A stretch of 64,000 nt of DNA from Psychrobacter immobilis (GCA_904846265.1 CAJHAA010000001.1:1-64000); one strand, 5' to 3'; numbered from the stretch's first letter, positions 18,601 through 28,425 are shown. Program-made: numbers and translations. Notes: generated from the sequence alone by a model not told the origin.

Positions 18601-19118
18601 CATATATCCTTTTTGATCAAAAACAGATTGTGTTCAGTTACGTGGTGATTTTCTACTTTATAGTGCTATTTGCTATCAGTTTTAGACTGTAACATAGTTT
18701 TGAGTGGATGTTCCTTCATAGTTTTGCCGTACATCGCTGCCATATTGCCTCTGTTTGCGAATATTGACGAATTTACGCGCATTTACACATGGGCACTGTC
18801 GATAGTTTTTGTTATAGTAGAGCGGGTCAGCGATCTGGCTGCTACATTTGCATGCTGGTGTGTGACTAACATGCGGCAATAGTAGACGACAACGCTAGCA
18901 GTACAGGGTGCTTTTGAGAGGCTGCTTGCTATTTAGTGTGATTTCTATCGAATATCATTGCTAGTATGCTTGACACCCCTGACCGTCATTGAATGCTGAT
19001 TCAATAATGAGATGATTGGTTGTCGATAATTAGCAATACTTAATGCCTTCAAAGTTAAAAAAGCAGTACCTAATAGTAAAAAAACTCAGTAATAATTTTA
19101 GAAAAAGGATAGGCGGTA
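18601..19118. other. Divergent region upstream of tal and pheA
   Basis: About 515 bp. An inverted repeat TCATTGAAT/ATTCAATAATGA lies at 18986-19010. No leader peptide rich in Phe codons and no clear attenuator were found upstream of pheA. Open frames on both strands at 18670-18882 lack coding character or a ribosome site and were rejected. Confidence 0.4.
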
Positions 19119-20300
19119 ATGAGTGAGCAGTCATCAGAGCAAAACATGGATAAGCTAAATCAAGCCATCGCAGGGGCTAACGATACTGCAACTGAAAAAG
19201 CATTTTTGGACGATATTCGCCAAAGTATTGATACAGTAGACTGCGAAATCCAGACATTGATTAATAACCGTGCCAAGTTGGCTCAGCAAGTGGCCGCAGT
19301 AAAGAAACAGCACATTGTCAATAACCCGACTGCCGACAATAGTAATCCTATTTTTTATCGCCCTGAGCGTGAAGCGCAAGTGCTAAAAGCGGTGATGGAA
19401 CGCAACACAGGTCCGATCGCTGATGACAAAATGGCACGGTTGTTCCGTGAAATCATGTCGGTCTGCCTTGACTTAGAGGCACCGCAGCGCATTGCTTTCT
19501 TGGGACCAGTAGGTACTTTTACTCATGCTGCTGCGCTCAAACATTTCGGTAAAGCCGCTGATACCGTACCAATGACCACCATCACTGATGTATTTCGTGA
19601 AGTTGAAGCAGGCACAGCGATGTATGGTGTGGTGCCAGTCGAAAACTCGTCTGAGGGTGTGGTCAACCATACGTTAGATGGCTTTTTGTCTTCTACCTTA
19701 AAGATAATTGGAGAAGTTGAGCTGCCGATTCATCAGAATTTCTTGGTCGCTGAACATACCAAACTTGATGGTTTAAGCCGTATTTACTCGCATCAGCAGT
19801 CACTAGCGCAGTGTCGTCATTGGCTCGATGTCAATTACCCGAATGTCGAGCGCGTGGCGGTATCGAGCAACGGCGAAGCTGCCCGCCGCTTGAAAAATGA
19901 ATGGCATTCAGCGGCAATCGCCGGTGATGTGGCTGCTGCAGAATATGGCTTGCATAAGCTATATTCAAATATCGAAGACAACCCGAGCAATACCACGCGA
20001 TTCCTTATCATCGGTCATGAAGCGATTGCGCCATCAGGTCAGGATAAAACGTCTATCGTCGTATCAGCACATGACAAAGCGGGCGCATTGATCGAGATTT
20101 TGAAGCCTTTGTCTTATCATGGCGTGTCGATGACCAGTATCGAAACCCGTCCTGAGCGTCCGAATAAGTGGGCATACGTGTTTTTCATCGACATGAATGG
20201 TCATATTGACGAGCCAAACGTCAGCGCTGCTATCGCTGATATCCGTCCGTTGGTAAAAGATGTGCGTGTTCTAGGTTCTTATCCAAAAGCAGTGTTATAG
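19119..20300 (+). CDS. pheA: Bifunctional chorismate mutase/prephenate dehydratase (P-protein)
   Basis: Makes phenylpyruvate from chorismate through prephenate. Three domains are visible in the 393 residues: an AroQ-type chorismate mutase (about 25-115, with RQSIDTVDCEIQTLINNRAKL), prephenate dehydratase (about 125-300, starting IAFLGPVGTFTHAA, with catalytic Thr in NTTRFLII), and a C-terminal ACT domain with the Phe-sensing ETRPERPNKW block, so feedback inhibition by Phe is expected. AAAGGA lies ahead of the ATG. It is the first gene of the pheA-hisC-tyrA/aroA block. Confidence 0.94.
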   Translation: MSEQSSEQNMDKLNQAIAGANDTATEKAFLDDIRQSIDTVDCEIQTLINNRAKLAQQVAAVKKQHIVNNPTADNSNPIFYRPEREAQVLKAVMERNTGPIADDKMARLFREIMSVCLDLEAPQRIAFLGPVGTFTHAAALKHFGKAADTVPMTTITDVFREVEAGTAMYGVVPVENSSEGVVNHTLDGFLSSTLKIIGEVELPIHQNFLVAEHTKLDGLSRIYSHQQSLAQCRHWLDVNYPNVERVAVSSNGEAARRLKNEWHSAAIAGDVAAAEYGLHKLYSNIEDNPSNTTRFLIIGHEAIAPSGQDKTSIVVSAHDKAGALIEILKPLSYHGVSMTSIETRPERPNKWAYVFFIDMNGHIDEPNVSAAIADIRPLVKDVRVLGSYPKAVL

Positions 20301-20463
20301 TCCTTCTGCTGTAAAAGAGTCATGGCGTTTACCTTGCGTGAAGCATCACATAATCATCTGCACTCGGTTGCCTTGGTTACCCTTGACTCGCTTTGAAATT
20401 GAACCAACGATATAACGCCGAATGGGTCACATCACTTGCCAAAATCATATCTAAGGATAAATC

Positions 20464-21606
20464 ATGCCGTCATCTCATTCAGTAGAGTCAAATTTATCAC
20501 CGCTTATACCTGCCTATGATAGTATTTTAGAGCTGGTGCCTTATCAAACGGGCAAGCCGATTGAAGAGTTGACGCGTGAGTATGGCGTCTCAGATGTGGT
20601 AAAACTTGCCAGTAATGAAAACCCAAGAGGCTGCTCGCCGCACGTCACGCTAGCGATTACTGAGCAATTGGGTCAGTTGGCACGTTATCCTGATGGCAAC
20701 GGTTACTATCTAAAACAAGCACTGGCTGACTTCAATGATGTCAATGTGGAGCAGATTACTTTGGGTAATGGCTCTGACGATTTGCTTGATATTTTAGCGC
20801 GTAGTTTTGCTGGTGCTGACGATGCTATCGTTTACAGTCAATATGCCTTTATCGTTTATCCGATGTTGGCTAAAATACAAGGGGCGACAGGTATAGAAGT
20901 GCCTGCCCATCGCTTTGGTCATGATCTAAAAGCAATGAGTCAAGCGGTTCAAGACAACCCCAATACTAAAATAGTCTTTATCGCCAATCCTAATAATCCA
21001 ACTGGCACACAGCTTGAACCTCAAGAGTTACGAGCATTTATGGTTAGTATACCAAGCTCGGTATTGGTGGTATTAGATGAAGCGTATATCGAATATAGCC
21101 CTGAAAGTAATAATAGGGCGTTGTTAGATGAATTTGATAATGTCGTCATCGTGCGCACTTTTTCCAAAGCTTATGGACTGGCAGGTTTACGTGTCGGTTA
21201 TGCGCTTAGCTCAGTGGCTGTCGCGGACTTACTCAACCGAATCCGTCAACCATTTAACGTGAGTAGAGTGGCTTTAGCGGCGGCGGCGGCGGCACTTGCT
21301 GACTCAGACTTTATTGAAAAAACTCGCTTGATGAATGATGAACAAATGCGATGGTTAGAAAAGCAGTTTGATGCGTTAGGGTTGGGTTTCATTAAGTCGC
21401 ATGCCAACTTTATTATGGTAGAAATAGCCGTTGAGATGGAAGACATCACCGCTGCTTCTATTCATCAAGCATTGCTAGAGCAGGGTGTTATCGTCCGTCC
21501 ATTAGAGAGCTATGGCTTACCTCATTGGCTGCGTATCACAGTAGGGGTAGCAGAAGAAAATATGCGCCTGATTGATACACTGCGCTCAATCTTGACTGAT
21601 AATTGA
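20464..21606 (+). CDS. hisC: Histidinol-phosphate/aromatic aminotransferase
   Basis: PLP-dependent aminotransferase of 380 residues. The catalytic lysine lies in TFSKAYGLAGLRVGYA, with family blocks LASNENPRG, NPNNPTGT and DEAYIEY. HisC acts in histidine synthesis, but copies located between pheA and tyrA are usually regarded as broad-specificity enzymes that also transaminate phenylpyruvate and hydroxyphenylpyruvate; that role here is inferred from context. AAGGA precedes the ATG, 163 bp after pheA. Confidence 0.9.
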   Translation: MPSSHSVESNLSPLIPAYDSILELVPYQTGKPIEELTREYGVSDVVKLASNENPRGCSPHVTLAITEQLGQLARYPDGNGYYLKQALADFNDVNVEQITLGNGSDDLLDILARSFAGADDAIVYSQYAFIVYPMLAKIQGATGIEVPAHRFGHDLKAMSQAVQDNPNTKIVFIANPNNPTGTQLEPQELRAFMVSIPSSVLVVLDEAYIEYSPESNNRALLDEFDNVVIVRTFSKAYGLAGLRVGYALSSVAVADLLNRIRQPFNVSRVALAAAAAALADSDFIEKTRLMNDEQMRWLEKQFDALGLGFIKSHANFIMVEIAVEMEDITAASIHQALLEQGVIVRPLESYGLPHWLRITVGVAEENMRLIDTLRSILTDN

Positions 21607-21693
21607 TCAGAAGTATGTTAGGTCGTTTTGGATAAGTAAATAATTTATTAATCATTTTTATGACACTAGCGTCGGCTTGTTTTAGTCATTCTG

Positions 21694-24129
21694 ATGCTAG
21701 TTTGTTTAACGAGAAAAGCCGTGAGTCGCCAGCAAAACAATATAAGCAATCAAAACATAAGCAATCAAAACATAAGCAATCAAAACATAAGCAATCAAAA
21801 TAATAATATGCAGTCTATGAATACTCAGCCGCCGTTATTTAAACAGATTTGTGTGATTGGTTTAGGGCTTATCGGTGCAAGCCTTGCCCAAGCCATTAAA
21901 GACAATGGTTTAAGTGAGCGCTTGGTGGCGGTTGATAGACATACATCAAGCATCGACGAAGCCATTCAGCACGGCTTATTAGACGCTGGTAGTGCTGTCT
22001 TAAGTAAGGTAGTGTTTGGTAGTGATTTGATTGTTATCGCCGTACCAGTACAAGCGGTACAAGCCGTATTTATTGATATCAAAGCAGCGATGGATAATGG
22101 ACAGCTTGCCACTGATTGCATCCTGACGGATGTTTGTAGCACCAAGGTCAATATCATTGACGCTGCCAAAGCCGTCTTTGGCTCATTGCCTATAGGTCTT
22201 GTTCCAGCGCATCCGATTGCGGGTGCTGAGAATTCAGGATATCATGCCAGACGTGCGACATTGTTTGTTAATCATAGTGTCATTATTTGTGAGCTACCTA
22301 CTACAAGCAATGTAGCGATTACCAAGCTGCGGCAGTTATGGGAAGCGGTGGGTGCAAACGTTATGTCAATGGATGCGGAACACCATGATCGCATATTGGC
22401 GCACACCAGTCATCTGCCACATCTGCTTGCCTTTAATTTGGTTGAGCAATTGGCGAGCCATGATGATAATTTAGATATGTTTCGTTATGCAGCGGGCGGT
22501 TTTCGGGACTTTAGCCGTATCGCTGCCAGTGATCCTAAAATGTGGCACGATATATTTTTTGCCAACGAAAGCGCGATTGTTAGCGCCCTTGATGAGTATG
22601 GCGTTTACCTACAGACCATGCGTCAGCTTATCATCGATAAAGATTCAACCGCCCTGATGGGACTTTTGGGCCGCGCGCAAGCCGCACGGCGACATTTTGG
22701 CCATATGTTAGCCAGCACTCCTTATACGGATACTTCTGCCATGTCAGCTTCTTATAATATTACTCCTAGCAATACGGTATTGGGCACTATTGCCATTCCT
22801 GGTGACAAGTCTATCTCGCATCGCAGCATTATGCTGGGAAGCCTTGCGACAGGCGTGACCAATGTCACTGGATTTTTAGAAGGGGAAGATGCGCTTGCCA
22901 CCTTGCAAGCCTTCCGTGATATGGGCGTGACCATTGAAGGGCCTGATAACGGAAAATTGACCATTCATGGCGTGGGTATGAACGGTCTGAAACCGAGTAA
23001 AACACCATTGTATATGGGCAACTCAGGTACTAGCATGCGCCTGCTGGCTGGTATCTTAGCGGCGCAATCATTTGACAGCGTGTTGACAGGTGATACCAGC
23101 CTGAACAAGCGCCCAATGGAGCGTGTGGCCGCACCTTTACGCGAGATGGGTGCAGTCATTCAAAGTACGGGTCATAGTGGTACGGCACCACTTAGTATCA
23201 CTGGTCGAGCGACTATCGGTAAGCCATTACAAGGCATCGATTATGAGATGCCTGTGGCTTCTGCGCAGATTAAATCCTGCTTGTTGCTGGCTGGACTTTG
23301 GGCAGAAGGCACCACAACCGTTACCCAGCCGGAAGTCAGTCGTGACCATACCGAGCGTATGCTTTCAGCTTTTGGTTATCCAGTAACGGTTGATGGCAAC
23401 CGCATCAGTGTAGCAGGTGGCGGGCAACTCACAGGTGGTGATATCGCTGTCCCTGCTGACATCTCGTCTGCGGCATTTTTTATGGTCGCTGCTGCGATCA
23501 GCCAAAATAGCGAGCTGACCTTGACGCAAGTAGGTATTAATCCGACACGCACGGGCATTATCGATATCTTAAAATTAATGCAAGCAGATATCAGCTTAAG
23601 TAATGAGACACATGTCGGCGGCGAGCCAGTCGCTGATATCACTATTCGTAGCTCAAGCCTAAAAGGTATTGAAATCCCAGAGCATTTAGTGCCATTAGCG
23701 ATTGATGAATTTCCAGTACTATTTATTGCTGCTAGCTGTGCGCAAGGTCGTACGGTGTTGACTGGTGCTAAAGAGCTGCGCGTAAAAGAGTCTGATCGTA
23801 TTGCAGTCATGGCAGAAGGATTACAAACACTAGGTATTGATTGTACGGTGACGGAAGATGGGCTAATCATCGAAGGTAAGGGCATTGAAGACGAAGGTAT
23901 TGAGGGTCAAAATAGCAATGTCAATAATAGCCAGCCTGTCTTTGGTGGCGGTCATATTACCTCGCATCATGATCATCGTATTGCCATGAGTTTTGCCATT
24001 GCCAGTTTACGTGCATCCAAGCAAATTACTATTGAAGGTGTTGAGACCGTCAATACCAGTTTCCCAGGATTTGCAGAGCTTGCCAATCACATTGGAATGT
24101 CTATTAAAGTTGATAATGCTGCGGTTTAA
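21694..24129 (+). CDS. Fused prephenate dehydrogenase (TyrA) / EPSP synthase (AroA)
   Basis: An 811-residue fusion joining two steps of aromatic amino acid synthesis. Residues about 45-330 are TyrA, with the NAD-binding CVIGLGLIGASLA and the catalytic HPIAG motif. Residues about 355-805 are AroA (3-phosphoshikimate 1-carboxyvinyltransferase), with GDKSISHR, GNSGTSMRLL, RPMERV and KESDR. The fusion is known from Pseudomonas and Moraxellaceae. The first 38 residues are dispensable-looking and include four NISNQ repeats. The ATG at 21694 has no ribosome site; an in-frame GTG at 21721 with GAGAAAA upstream is a good alternative start. Confidence 0.92.
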   Translation: MLVCLTRKAVSRQQNNISNQNISNQNISNQNISNQNNNMQSMNTQPPLFKQICVIGLGLIGASLAQAIKDNGLSERLVAVDRHTSSIDEAIQHGLLDAGSAVLSKVVFGSDLIVIAVPVQAVQAVFIDIKAAMDNGQLATDCILTDVCSTKVNIIDAAKAVFGSLPIGLVPAHPIAGAENSGYHARRATLFVNHSVIICELPTTSNVAITKLRQLWEAVGANVMSMDAEHHDRILAHTSHLPHLLAFNLVEQLASHDDNLDMFRYAAGGFRDFSRIAASDPKMWHDIFFANESAIVSALDEYGVYLQTMRQLIIDKDSTALMGLLGRAQAARRHFGHMLASTPYTDTSAMSASYNITPSNTVLGTIAIPGDKSISHRSIMLGSLATGVTNVTGFLEGEDALATLQAFRDMGVTIEGPDNGKLTIHGVGMNGLKPSKTPLYMGNSGTSMRLLAGILAAQSFDSVLTGDTSLNKRPMERVAAPLREMGAVIQSTGHSGTAPLSITGRATIGKPLQGIDYEMPVASAQIKSCLLLAGLWAEGTTTVTQPEVSRDHTERMLSAFGYPVTVDGNRISVAGGGQLTGGDIAVPADISSAAFFMVAAAISQNSELTLTQVGINPTRTGIIDILKLMQADISLSNETHVGGEPVADITIRSSSLKGIEIPEHLVPLAIDEFPVLFIAASCAQGRTVLTGAKELRVKESDRIAVMAEGLQTLGIDCTVTEDGLIIEGKGIEDEGIEGQNSNVNNSQPVFGGGHITSHHDHRIAMSFAIASLRASKQITIEGVETVNTSFPGFAELANHIGMSIKVDNAAV
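21739..21798 (+). repeat. In-frame tandem repeat, 4 copies of 15 bp
   Basis: Four copies of AACATAAGCAATCAA (the first copy begins AAT) sit in the 5' end of tyrA-aroA and encode the pentapeptide NISNQ four times, just ahead of the TyrA domain. Copy number could change by slippage without shifting the frame. Confidence 0.92.
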
Positions 24130-24436
24130 TACCACAAACTATATTAACGTGCTGAATAGTATTATTGGCTTTTGCAACACTGAGTTTTAAAGTGCTGACT
24201 TGTAAAATGCTGGCTACAGCATTCAATAAAGTCTAAAAAGTTGCTCATTAGCCTTGATGTAAATGTTATTTTTAAAGTTGTTATCGTTAGCAATGTGTTG
24301 ATGCCTATATTGGCATGAGCGCATTGCTTTTTAACTTGTATCCTATCTGTAGTGACCCTGCGCTTTTGCCATTGAATTGATATAAAAATTAATATGGGGC
24401 AAGAGTGCGCTTTGCTCTAAAAAGTTGTACTGTACT
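24130..24436. other. Intergenic region between tyrA-aroA and rarD
   Basis: About 307 bp. A short hairpin AATGCTG/CAGCATT lies at 24207-24224 without a T-run. The cmk and rpsA genes that often follow this fusion in other gammaproteobacteria are not here. Nothing else was recognised. Confidence 0.4.
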
Positions 24437-25408
24437 ATGACCACCCAAAACGTCATCAAAAAACCAGTTACGCCCATTAAAACAACCAGACGTGGCATCA
24501 TCACCGCACTCATTGCCTTTTTTATCTGGGGTGGGTTTCCATTATATTTTAAACAATTGGCCGCCTACGATGCGACCGAGATTATCGGTCACCGTATTAT
24601 TTGGACGTTTGCTTGCTTGCTTATCGTATTGGTAGTCACCAAGCGCTGGCAGTGGATCGATACCTTAAAGAAAAACCCGAGATGGATCGCGTTCTCATTT
24701 ATATCGGGTTTGATTATTGCCACCAACTGGCTCACTTATGTATGGGCCGTCAATCACGACCGTATTCTCGAAGCCAGTTTGGGGTATTTTATCGGACCAT
24801 TGGTGGGCGTTGCGCTATCGATGATTTTATTCAAAGAGCGCTTACGTACGCTGCAATGGGTTGCCATCGGTTTCGCCTTATTATCCGTAGTCATTCAAGT
24901 AGTTATGATTGGTAGCTTGCCATGGATATCACTGATTTTAGCCTTTAGTTTTAGTACTTATGGCACCATTCAACGGCAGACACCTTTGACGGCAGTCGAT
25001 GCTATGTTTGTCGAAACAACGATGTTGGTGCCGATTTGCTTATGGTGGTTCTGGCAAGCGGATGTGGTCAGCAGTCAATTGAGTTTTTGGTTTAGTCCCA
25101 ATATTTGGCTACTAATGATCGCAGGGCCGATTACCTTGATACCGCTATTATTGTTTAATAAATCTACCAAGCTCGTTGCTTATAGTATTTTAAGTTTTAT
25201 GAATTATCTGACGCCGACCTTTATCTTCTTCTTGGCGGTGTTCTATTATAACGAGCCATTTGATTTACAGCGTCTTGCAGTGTTTGGTCTGATTTGGTTT
25301 GGTCTGTTATTATTCAGCATTGACTTATGGCGTCATCGTCCTAGTAAAGCGCTAAAAGCCGCGCGTTTACGTGAAGAGGCGTTACAGAAAACCAATCAAA
25401 AAACCTGA
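24437..25408 (+). CDS. rarD: RarD-type EamA permease
   Basis: Membrane protein of 323 residues with about ten hydrophobic helices. The N-terminal block (GIITALIAFFIWGGFPLYFK) and the NWLTYVWAVNHDRILEASLG segment are characteristic of RarD, named for a link to chloramphenicol sensitivity; its substrate is not settled. The ATG at 24437 was chosen over an in-frame TTG at 24425; neither has a clear ribosome site. The C-terminal 20 residues are basic and cytosolic. folB follows after 42 bp. Confidence 0.86.
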   Translation: MTTQNVIKKPVTPIKTTRRGIITALIAFFIWGGFPLYFKQLAAYDATEIIGHRIIWTFACLLIVLVVTKRWQWIDTLKKNPRWIAFSFISGLIIATNWLTYVWAVNHDRILEASLGYFIGPLVGVALSMILFKERLRTLQWVAIGFALLSVVIQVVMIGSLPWISLILAFSFSTYGTIQRQTPLTAVDAMFVETTMLVPICLWWFWQADVVSSQLSFWFSPNIWLLMIAGPITLIPLLLFNKSTKLVAYSILSFMNYLTPTFIFFLAVFYYNEPFDLQRLAVFGLIWFGLLLFSIDLWRHRPSKALKAARLREEALQKTNQKT

Positions 25409-25450
25409 GATTTAAAATCTAATTAAAATTTAGCAAACAAGGATGAGAGC

Positions 25451-25861
25451 ATGTTTCATACCGAATCTGATGTAGTATTCGTTAAAGGCTTGACAGTAGA
25501 AGCAGTCATCGGTGTTTACGCGTGGGAGCGTGCAATCACGCAGCCGCTGCTGATTGATATAGTACTTGAAACAGATATCAGCCGTGCGGCTATCTCAGAT
25601 GATGTCAATGATGCGCTGAATTATAAAGCGGTTTGCGATGATGTGAGCGCGTGGTGCCAAGCCATTAAAGCGCAGTTGCTAGAGCATTTAGCGGGGCAAA
25701 TCGCTGATAAGTTGCTTGCCAAATATAGCTGTCATAAAATCACTTTAAGCATTGCTAAGCCTACTGCTATAAAGCAAGCCGATGCGGTTGGGGTCCAAAT
25801 CACGCGTTATGCAACGGTCATCGAAGATAAGCCAGTTGTAAGCAAAGACGATGATGCATAA
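25451..25861 (+). CDS. folB: Dihydroneopterin aldolase
   Basis: Folate pathway enzyme that cleaves dihydroneopterin to 6-hydroxymethyl-dihydropterin and glycolaldehyde. The 136-residue protein has the family start VFVKGLTVEAVIGVYAWER, catalytic-region Glu22 equivalents, the NYKAVCDD block and a conserved lysine in ITLSIAKPTAI. The C-terminal 17 residues are an acidic tail. AAGGATGAGAG precedes the ATG. Its end overlaps folK by 11 bp. Confidence 0.9.
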   Translation: MFHTESDVVFVKGLTVEAVIGVYAWERAITQPLLIDIVLETDISRAAISDDVNDALNYKAVCDDVSAWCQAIKAQLLEHLAGQIADKLLAKYSCHKITLSIAKPTAIKQADAVGVQITRYATVIEDKPVVSKDDDA

Positions 25862-26408
25862 TATGCATAAAAATTTGGCTGATTTGAGTCTTGAAACGCT
25901 AAAAAAGCAGACGCCTGAACAGTTGCAAACGCAGTCTGTGACGGCAGTATTATTGGCTTTAGGCAGTAATTATCAAGCTGAACATTATCTGCTGCTTGTC
26001 CGAAAAGATCTAGCGGCGCTAGGGGAGATACAGTTATCTACTGCGTTTGAAAATCCTGACTTTACATCGACCGAAGCGCAACCAAAGCCCGATTATACCA
26101 ATCAGTGCGTTTATTTGCGTTTGGTAGAGCCAATGACACTGCAACAGCTACAGCAGGTTTTTAAAGATATTGAAGGTGACTGTCATAGACAGCGTCTAAC
26201 AGAAGCTCAGACGCCAATAAAAAAAGTTACGATGGATATCGATATTTTGTTAATAAAATTAGATGATAATCAAAATAGCCTAAGCAGGAATACAACATCT
26301 AAAAAAACAGCTAAAAGCTTCAACCAATGGATAATCATGGCAGATCGCTATCCGTTTAAAGTGCATGAAAGAGCAGGGATTGAAGAATTAATTTCAGATA
26401 TTCCGTAG
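25851..26408 (+). CDS. folK: FolK-like hydroxymethyldihydropteridine pyrophosphokinase, divergent
   Basis: Expected to move pyrophosphate from ATP to 6-hydroxymethyl-dihydropterin, the step after FolB. Support: LLALGSNYQAE at the N-terminus, an IEGDCHRQR block, and the metal-binding pair in TMDIDILLI. The Pro-Arg normally found just before the DxD motif reads Lys-Lys-Val here, and the usual C-terminal PHP and Arg-Phe-Val motifs cannot be found, so activity is uncertain. It overlaps folB by 11 bp, implying translational coupling, and offers two tandem ATGs at 25851 and 25854. Confidence 0.75.
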   Translation: MMHNMHKNLADLSLETLKKQTPEQLQTQSVTAVLLALGSNYQAEHYLLLVRKDLAALGEIQLSTAFENPDFTSTEAQPKPDYTNQCVYLRLVEPMTLQQLQQVFKDIEGDCHRQRLTEAQTPIKKVTMDIDILLIKLDDNQNSLSRNTTSKKTAKSFNQWIIMADRYPFKVHERAGIEELISDIP

Positions 26409-26456
26409 TTTTATGGATATTTAATATCAATTTTGAATAAAATGTAGTATTAAAAG

Positions 26457-26500
26457 CTGTACTAGTTAGCATAAAGCTTAACTAGTACAGTTCGTTTTTT
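26457..26500 (+). terminator. folBK terminator
   Basis: CTGTACTAGTTA (26457-26468) pairs perfectly with TAACTAGTACAG (26479-26490), followed by a T-rich run to 26500. It lies about 50 bp after folK. Confidence 0.75.
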
Positions 26501-26630
26501 ACACTGAATCTATCTGTTTATTATATCGTTATGCTTTTTAGAAAATCTATTTTTGATATTTGATTATTAAAAATTGTTTGTTTTAGTAACATCCCAAATA
26601 TGCTCTACGTATAATTTAAAATGATACTTT

Positions 26631-27221
26631 CTACCTTGAAAAAATACTTGATAACCTAGCCATCCATAAATCTGATTCTACACCACTACCTAGGGAAAAA
26701 CTATGTAAGGGCTGAGAAGGGTCTTTAATTTCCACCTTAATCACATTCATTTGTCTTGTGCTGGATTGATTTGTGCTGACTTGATAGTAGCTAGTTATAT
26801 CACTGTAATCACATATGGTGATATGAGGTTCACTACTGGGATTAATAGTAAAAACAATTTTTTTAGCATTATCGTCTATTATTATTCCGGATGCTTCATA
26901 AGATGGATTAATCCCATTTCTTATAGCCAGTTTCTTATAGTGATCATGAACATTATTATGAAATACCCCTACATTACCTGTGAGATAACGTTTTATTTTA
27001 TCAAATACAGATAAGCCAATAAAAACGAGTAAAAAAATTAAAATAAATGCTAAAAGTGCTGCACCGGCATCCCATTTTATAAATGCAATATAACCAAATA
27101 TAAACGGTAATGTTATAGCTATTAAAAATGTTTTTTTGGATAATAAAAATACAATTTTTCTAGCTTTAGGTGGATTGGAAGATTCTGTTCTGATTTTCTG
27201 TATTGACATTTCGACGCTCAT
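26631..27221 (-). CDS. Hypothetical membrane protein
   Basis: Not recognised. The 196-residue protein has a basic N-terminus, two closely spaced membrane helices (about residues 31-49 and 52-72) and a soluble C-terminal domain of about 120 residues with alternating beta-like stretches (GIIIDDNAKKIVFTI, HITICDYSDITSYYQV). The tail may be a PH-like or other beta-rich domain, but that is a guess. The region is more AT-rich than its neighbours, which could indicate recent gain. The start is uncertain: Met1 or Met5. Confidence 0.6.
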   Translation of the reverse strand: MSVEMSIQKIRTESSNPPKARKIVFLLSKKTFLIAITLPFIFGYIAFIKWDAGAALLAFILIFLLVFIGLSVFDKIKRYLTGNVGVFHNNVHDHYKKLAIRNGINPSYEASGIIIDDNAKKIVFTINPSSEPHITICDYSDITSYYQVSTNQSSTRQMNVIKVEIKDPSQPLHSFSLGSGVESDLWMARLSSIFSR

Positions 27222-27457
27222 TCAATGTGAAGGTTAGGAAAAGTATTTATGTATTGGAGTATACATATTACTATCTTTGAACAAGAGTTCATACTGAAAA
27301 TTAGTTTGTAAGCTATCGGATTGATTGAAAGCTGTGATACCTATAAGATAGAATATCGCTGCAATCGAAGTATTTTATGATTTTGAGTGGAGTGGATAGG
27401 AAAATTGCTTTTAAAGGTAAATGAAAACTATCGAAAGATTTTTCTGAAAAAATCTCA

Positions 27458-27484
27458 AAATAAAAGCTGAGCAAAATGCCCAGC
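27458..27484 (-). terminator. SDR gene terminator
   Basis: On the minus strand GCTGGGCA pairs with TGCTCAGC around TTT and runs into TTTTATTTT. It lies about 33 bp beyond the dehydrogenase stop. Confidence 0.7.
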
Positions 27485-27517
27485 CTATATCACATTTAAA
27501 AAGTTTAACTATTACGC

Positions 27518-28252
27518 CTACTGTGCGGTCAAACCACCATCAACGACAAACTCTGAACCTGTCGAGTAGCTTGAATCATCAGACGCTAAAAATAACACCA
27601 TGCCGCTGACTTCTTCGGGCTGAGCAACACGTCTCATCGGAATAGTTTTGGCAAATGCTTCAACCGCATCTTTGGTATCGCCTTGCATAATCATCGGTGT
27701 GGCGATGACGCCTGGATGAATGGAGTTCACGCGAATGCCATGAGGGGCACACTCTAATGCTGCCGCTTTGGTCATACCGCGTACCGCAAACTTAGAATCG
27801 GTATAGCCGATAGCGCCGCCAACCAAACCATTAATCGATGAGATATTGATGATAGAACCTTGTTTGGCGGCTTTCATCGTTGGAATGACTGCTTTCATAC
27901 CTAAAAAGACCGACACCTGATTAATCTCTAGAATCTTGCGATACGCTTCTACTGACGTATCTAAAATAGATTTGTGCGTAGTGATACCTGCATTATTGAC
28001 CAAGACGTCAATACGTCCAAAACGCGCTTCAGTCTGCTCAACGACTTGCGTCCAATCTTCTTCACTAGTAACGTCATGCTTAATAAATAGAGCGCTATCG
28101 CCAAGATCTTTTGCTAATGCGTCGCCTTTATCAGAATTAATATCGGTCAAGACGACTTTAGCACCTTCTTGCATACACAAACGTGCATGAGTCTCGCCCA
28201 TGCCTTGGGCGGCACCAGTGATAATAATAACTTTATCTTGTAAAAGAGCCAT
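27518..28252 (-). CDS. Short-chain dehydrogenase/reductase
   Basis: A 244-residue NAD(P)-dependent oxidoreductase of the classical SDR family. Cofactor motif TGAAQGMG near residues 12-19, NNAG, catalytic Ser in NISSING, and the YTDSK active-site Tyr/Lys pair are all present. An Asp after the second strand (LTDIN) suggests a preference for NAD. The substrate is unknown; a secondary alcohol or ketone is likely. The ATG at 28252, with GGAAA upstream, was preferred; upstream in-frame sequence to 28342 encodes an unlikely 30-residue extension. Confidence 0.88.
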   Translation of the reverse strand: MALLQDKVIIITGAAQGMGETHARLCMQEGAKVVLTDINSDKGDALAKDLGDSALFIKHDVTSEEDWTQVVEQTEARFGRIDVLVNNAGITTHKSILDTSVEAYRKILEINQVSVFLGMKAVIPTMKAAKQGSIINISSINGLVGGAIGYTDSKFAVRGMTKAAALECAPHGIRVNSIHPGVIATPMIMQGDTKDAVEAFAKTIPMRRVAQPEEVSGMVLFLASDDSSYSTGSEFVVDGGLTAQ

Positions 28253-28425
28253 GAGTTTTCCTGTTTTTTTAGTTATGAATAATGAAAGAGTATAGGACAG
28301 AATCGCTAAATACTCCTTAGTGATTATGAAACCAAAAGTCAATACTTTATGTTTTTAAATGATGATTTTAAACATAGCTTTGAATAATGCTTTTGGGTGA
28401 CTGTTTTAAATAATGTAGTGAGGGA

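Noticed and set aside
18670..18882. Overlapping open frames on both strands between tal and pheA
   Set aside because: They mirror each other, lack ribosome sites and encode cysteine-rich sequence without family features. Treated as chance frames.
18880..19118. Phenylalanine attenuator upstream of pheA
   Set aside because: No leader ORF rich in Phe codons and no terminator/antiterminator pair were visible.
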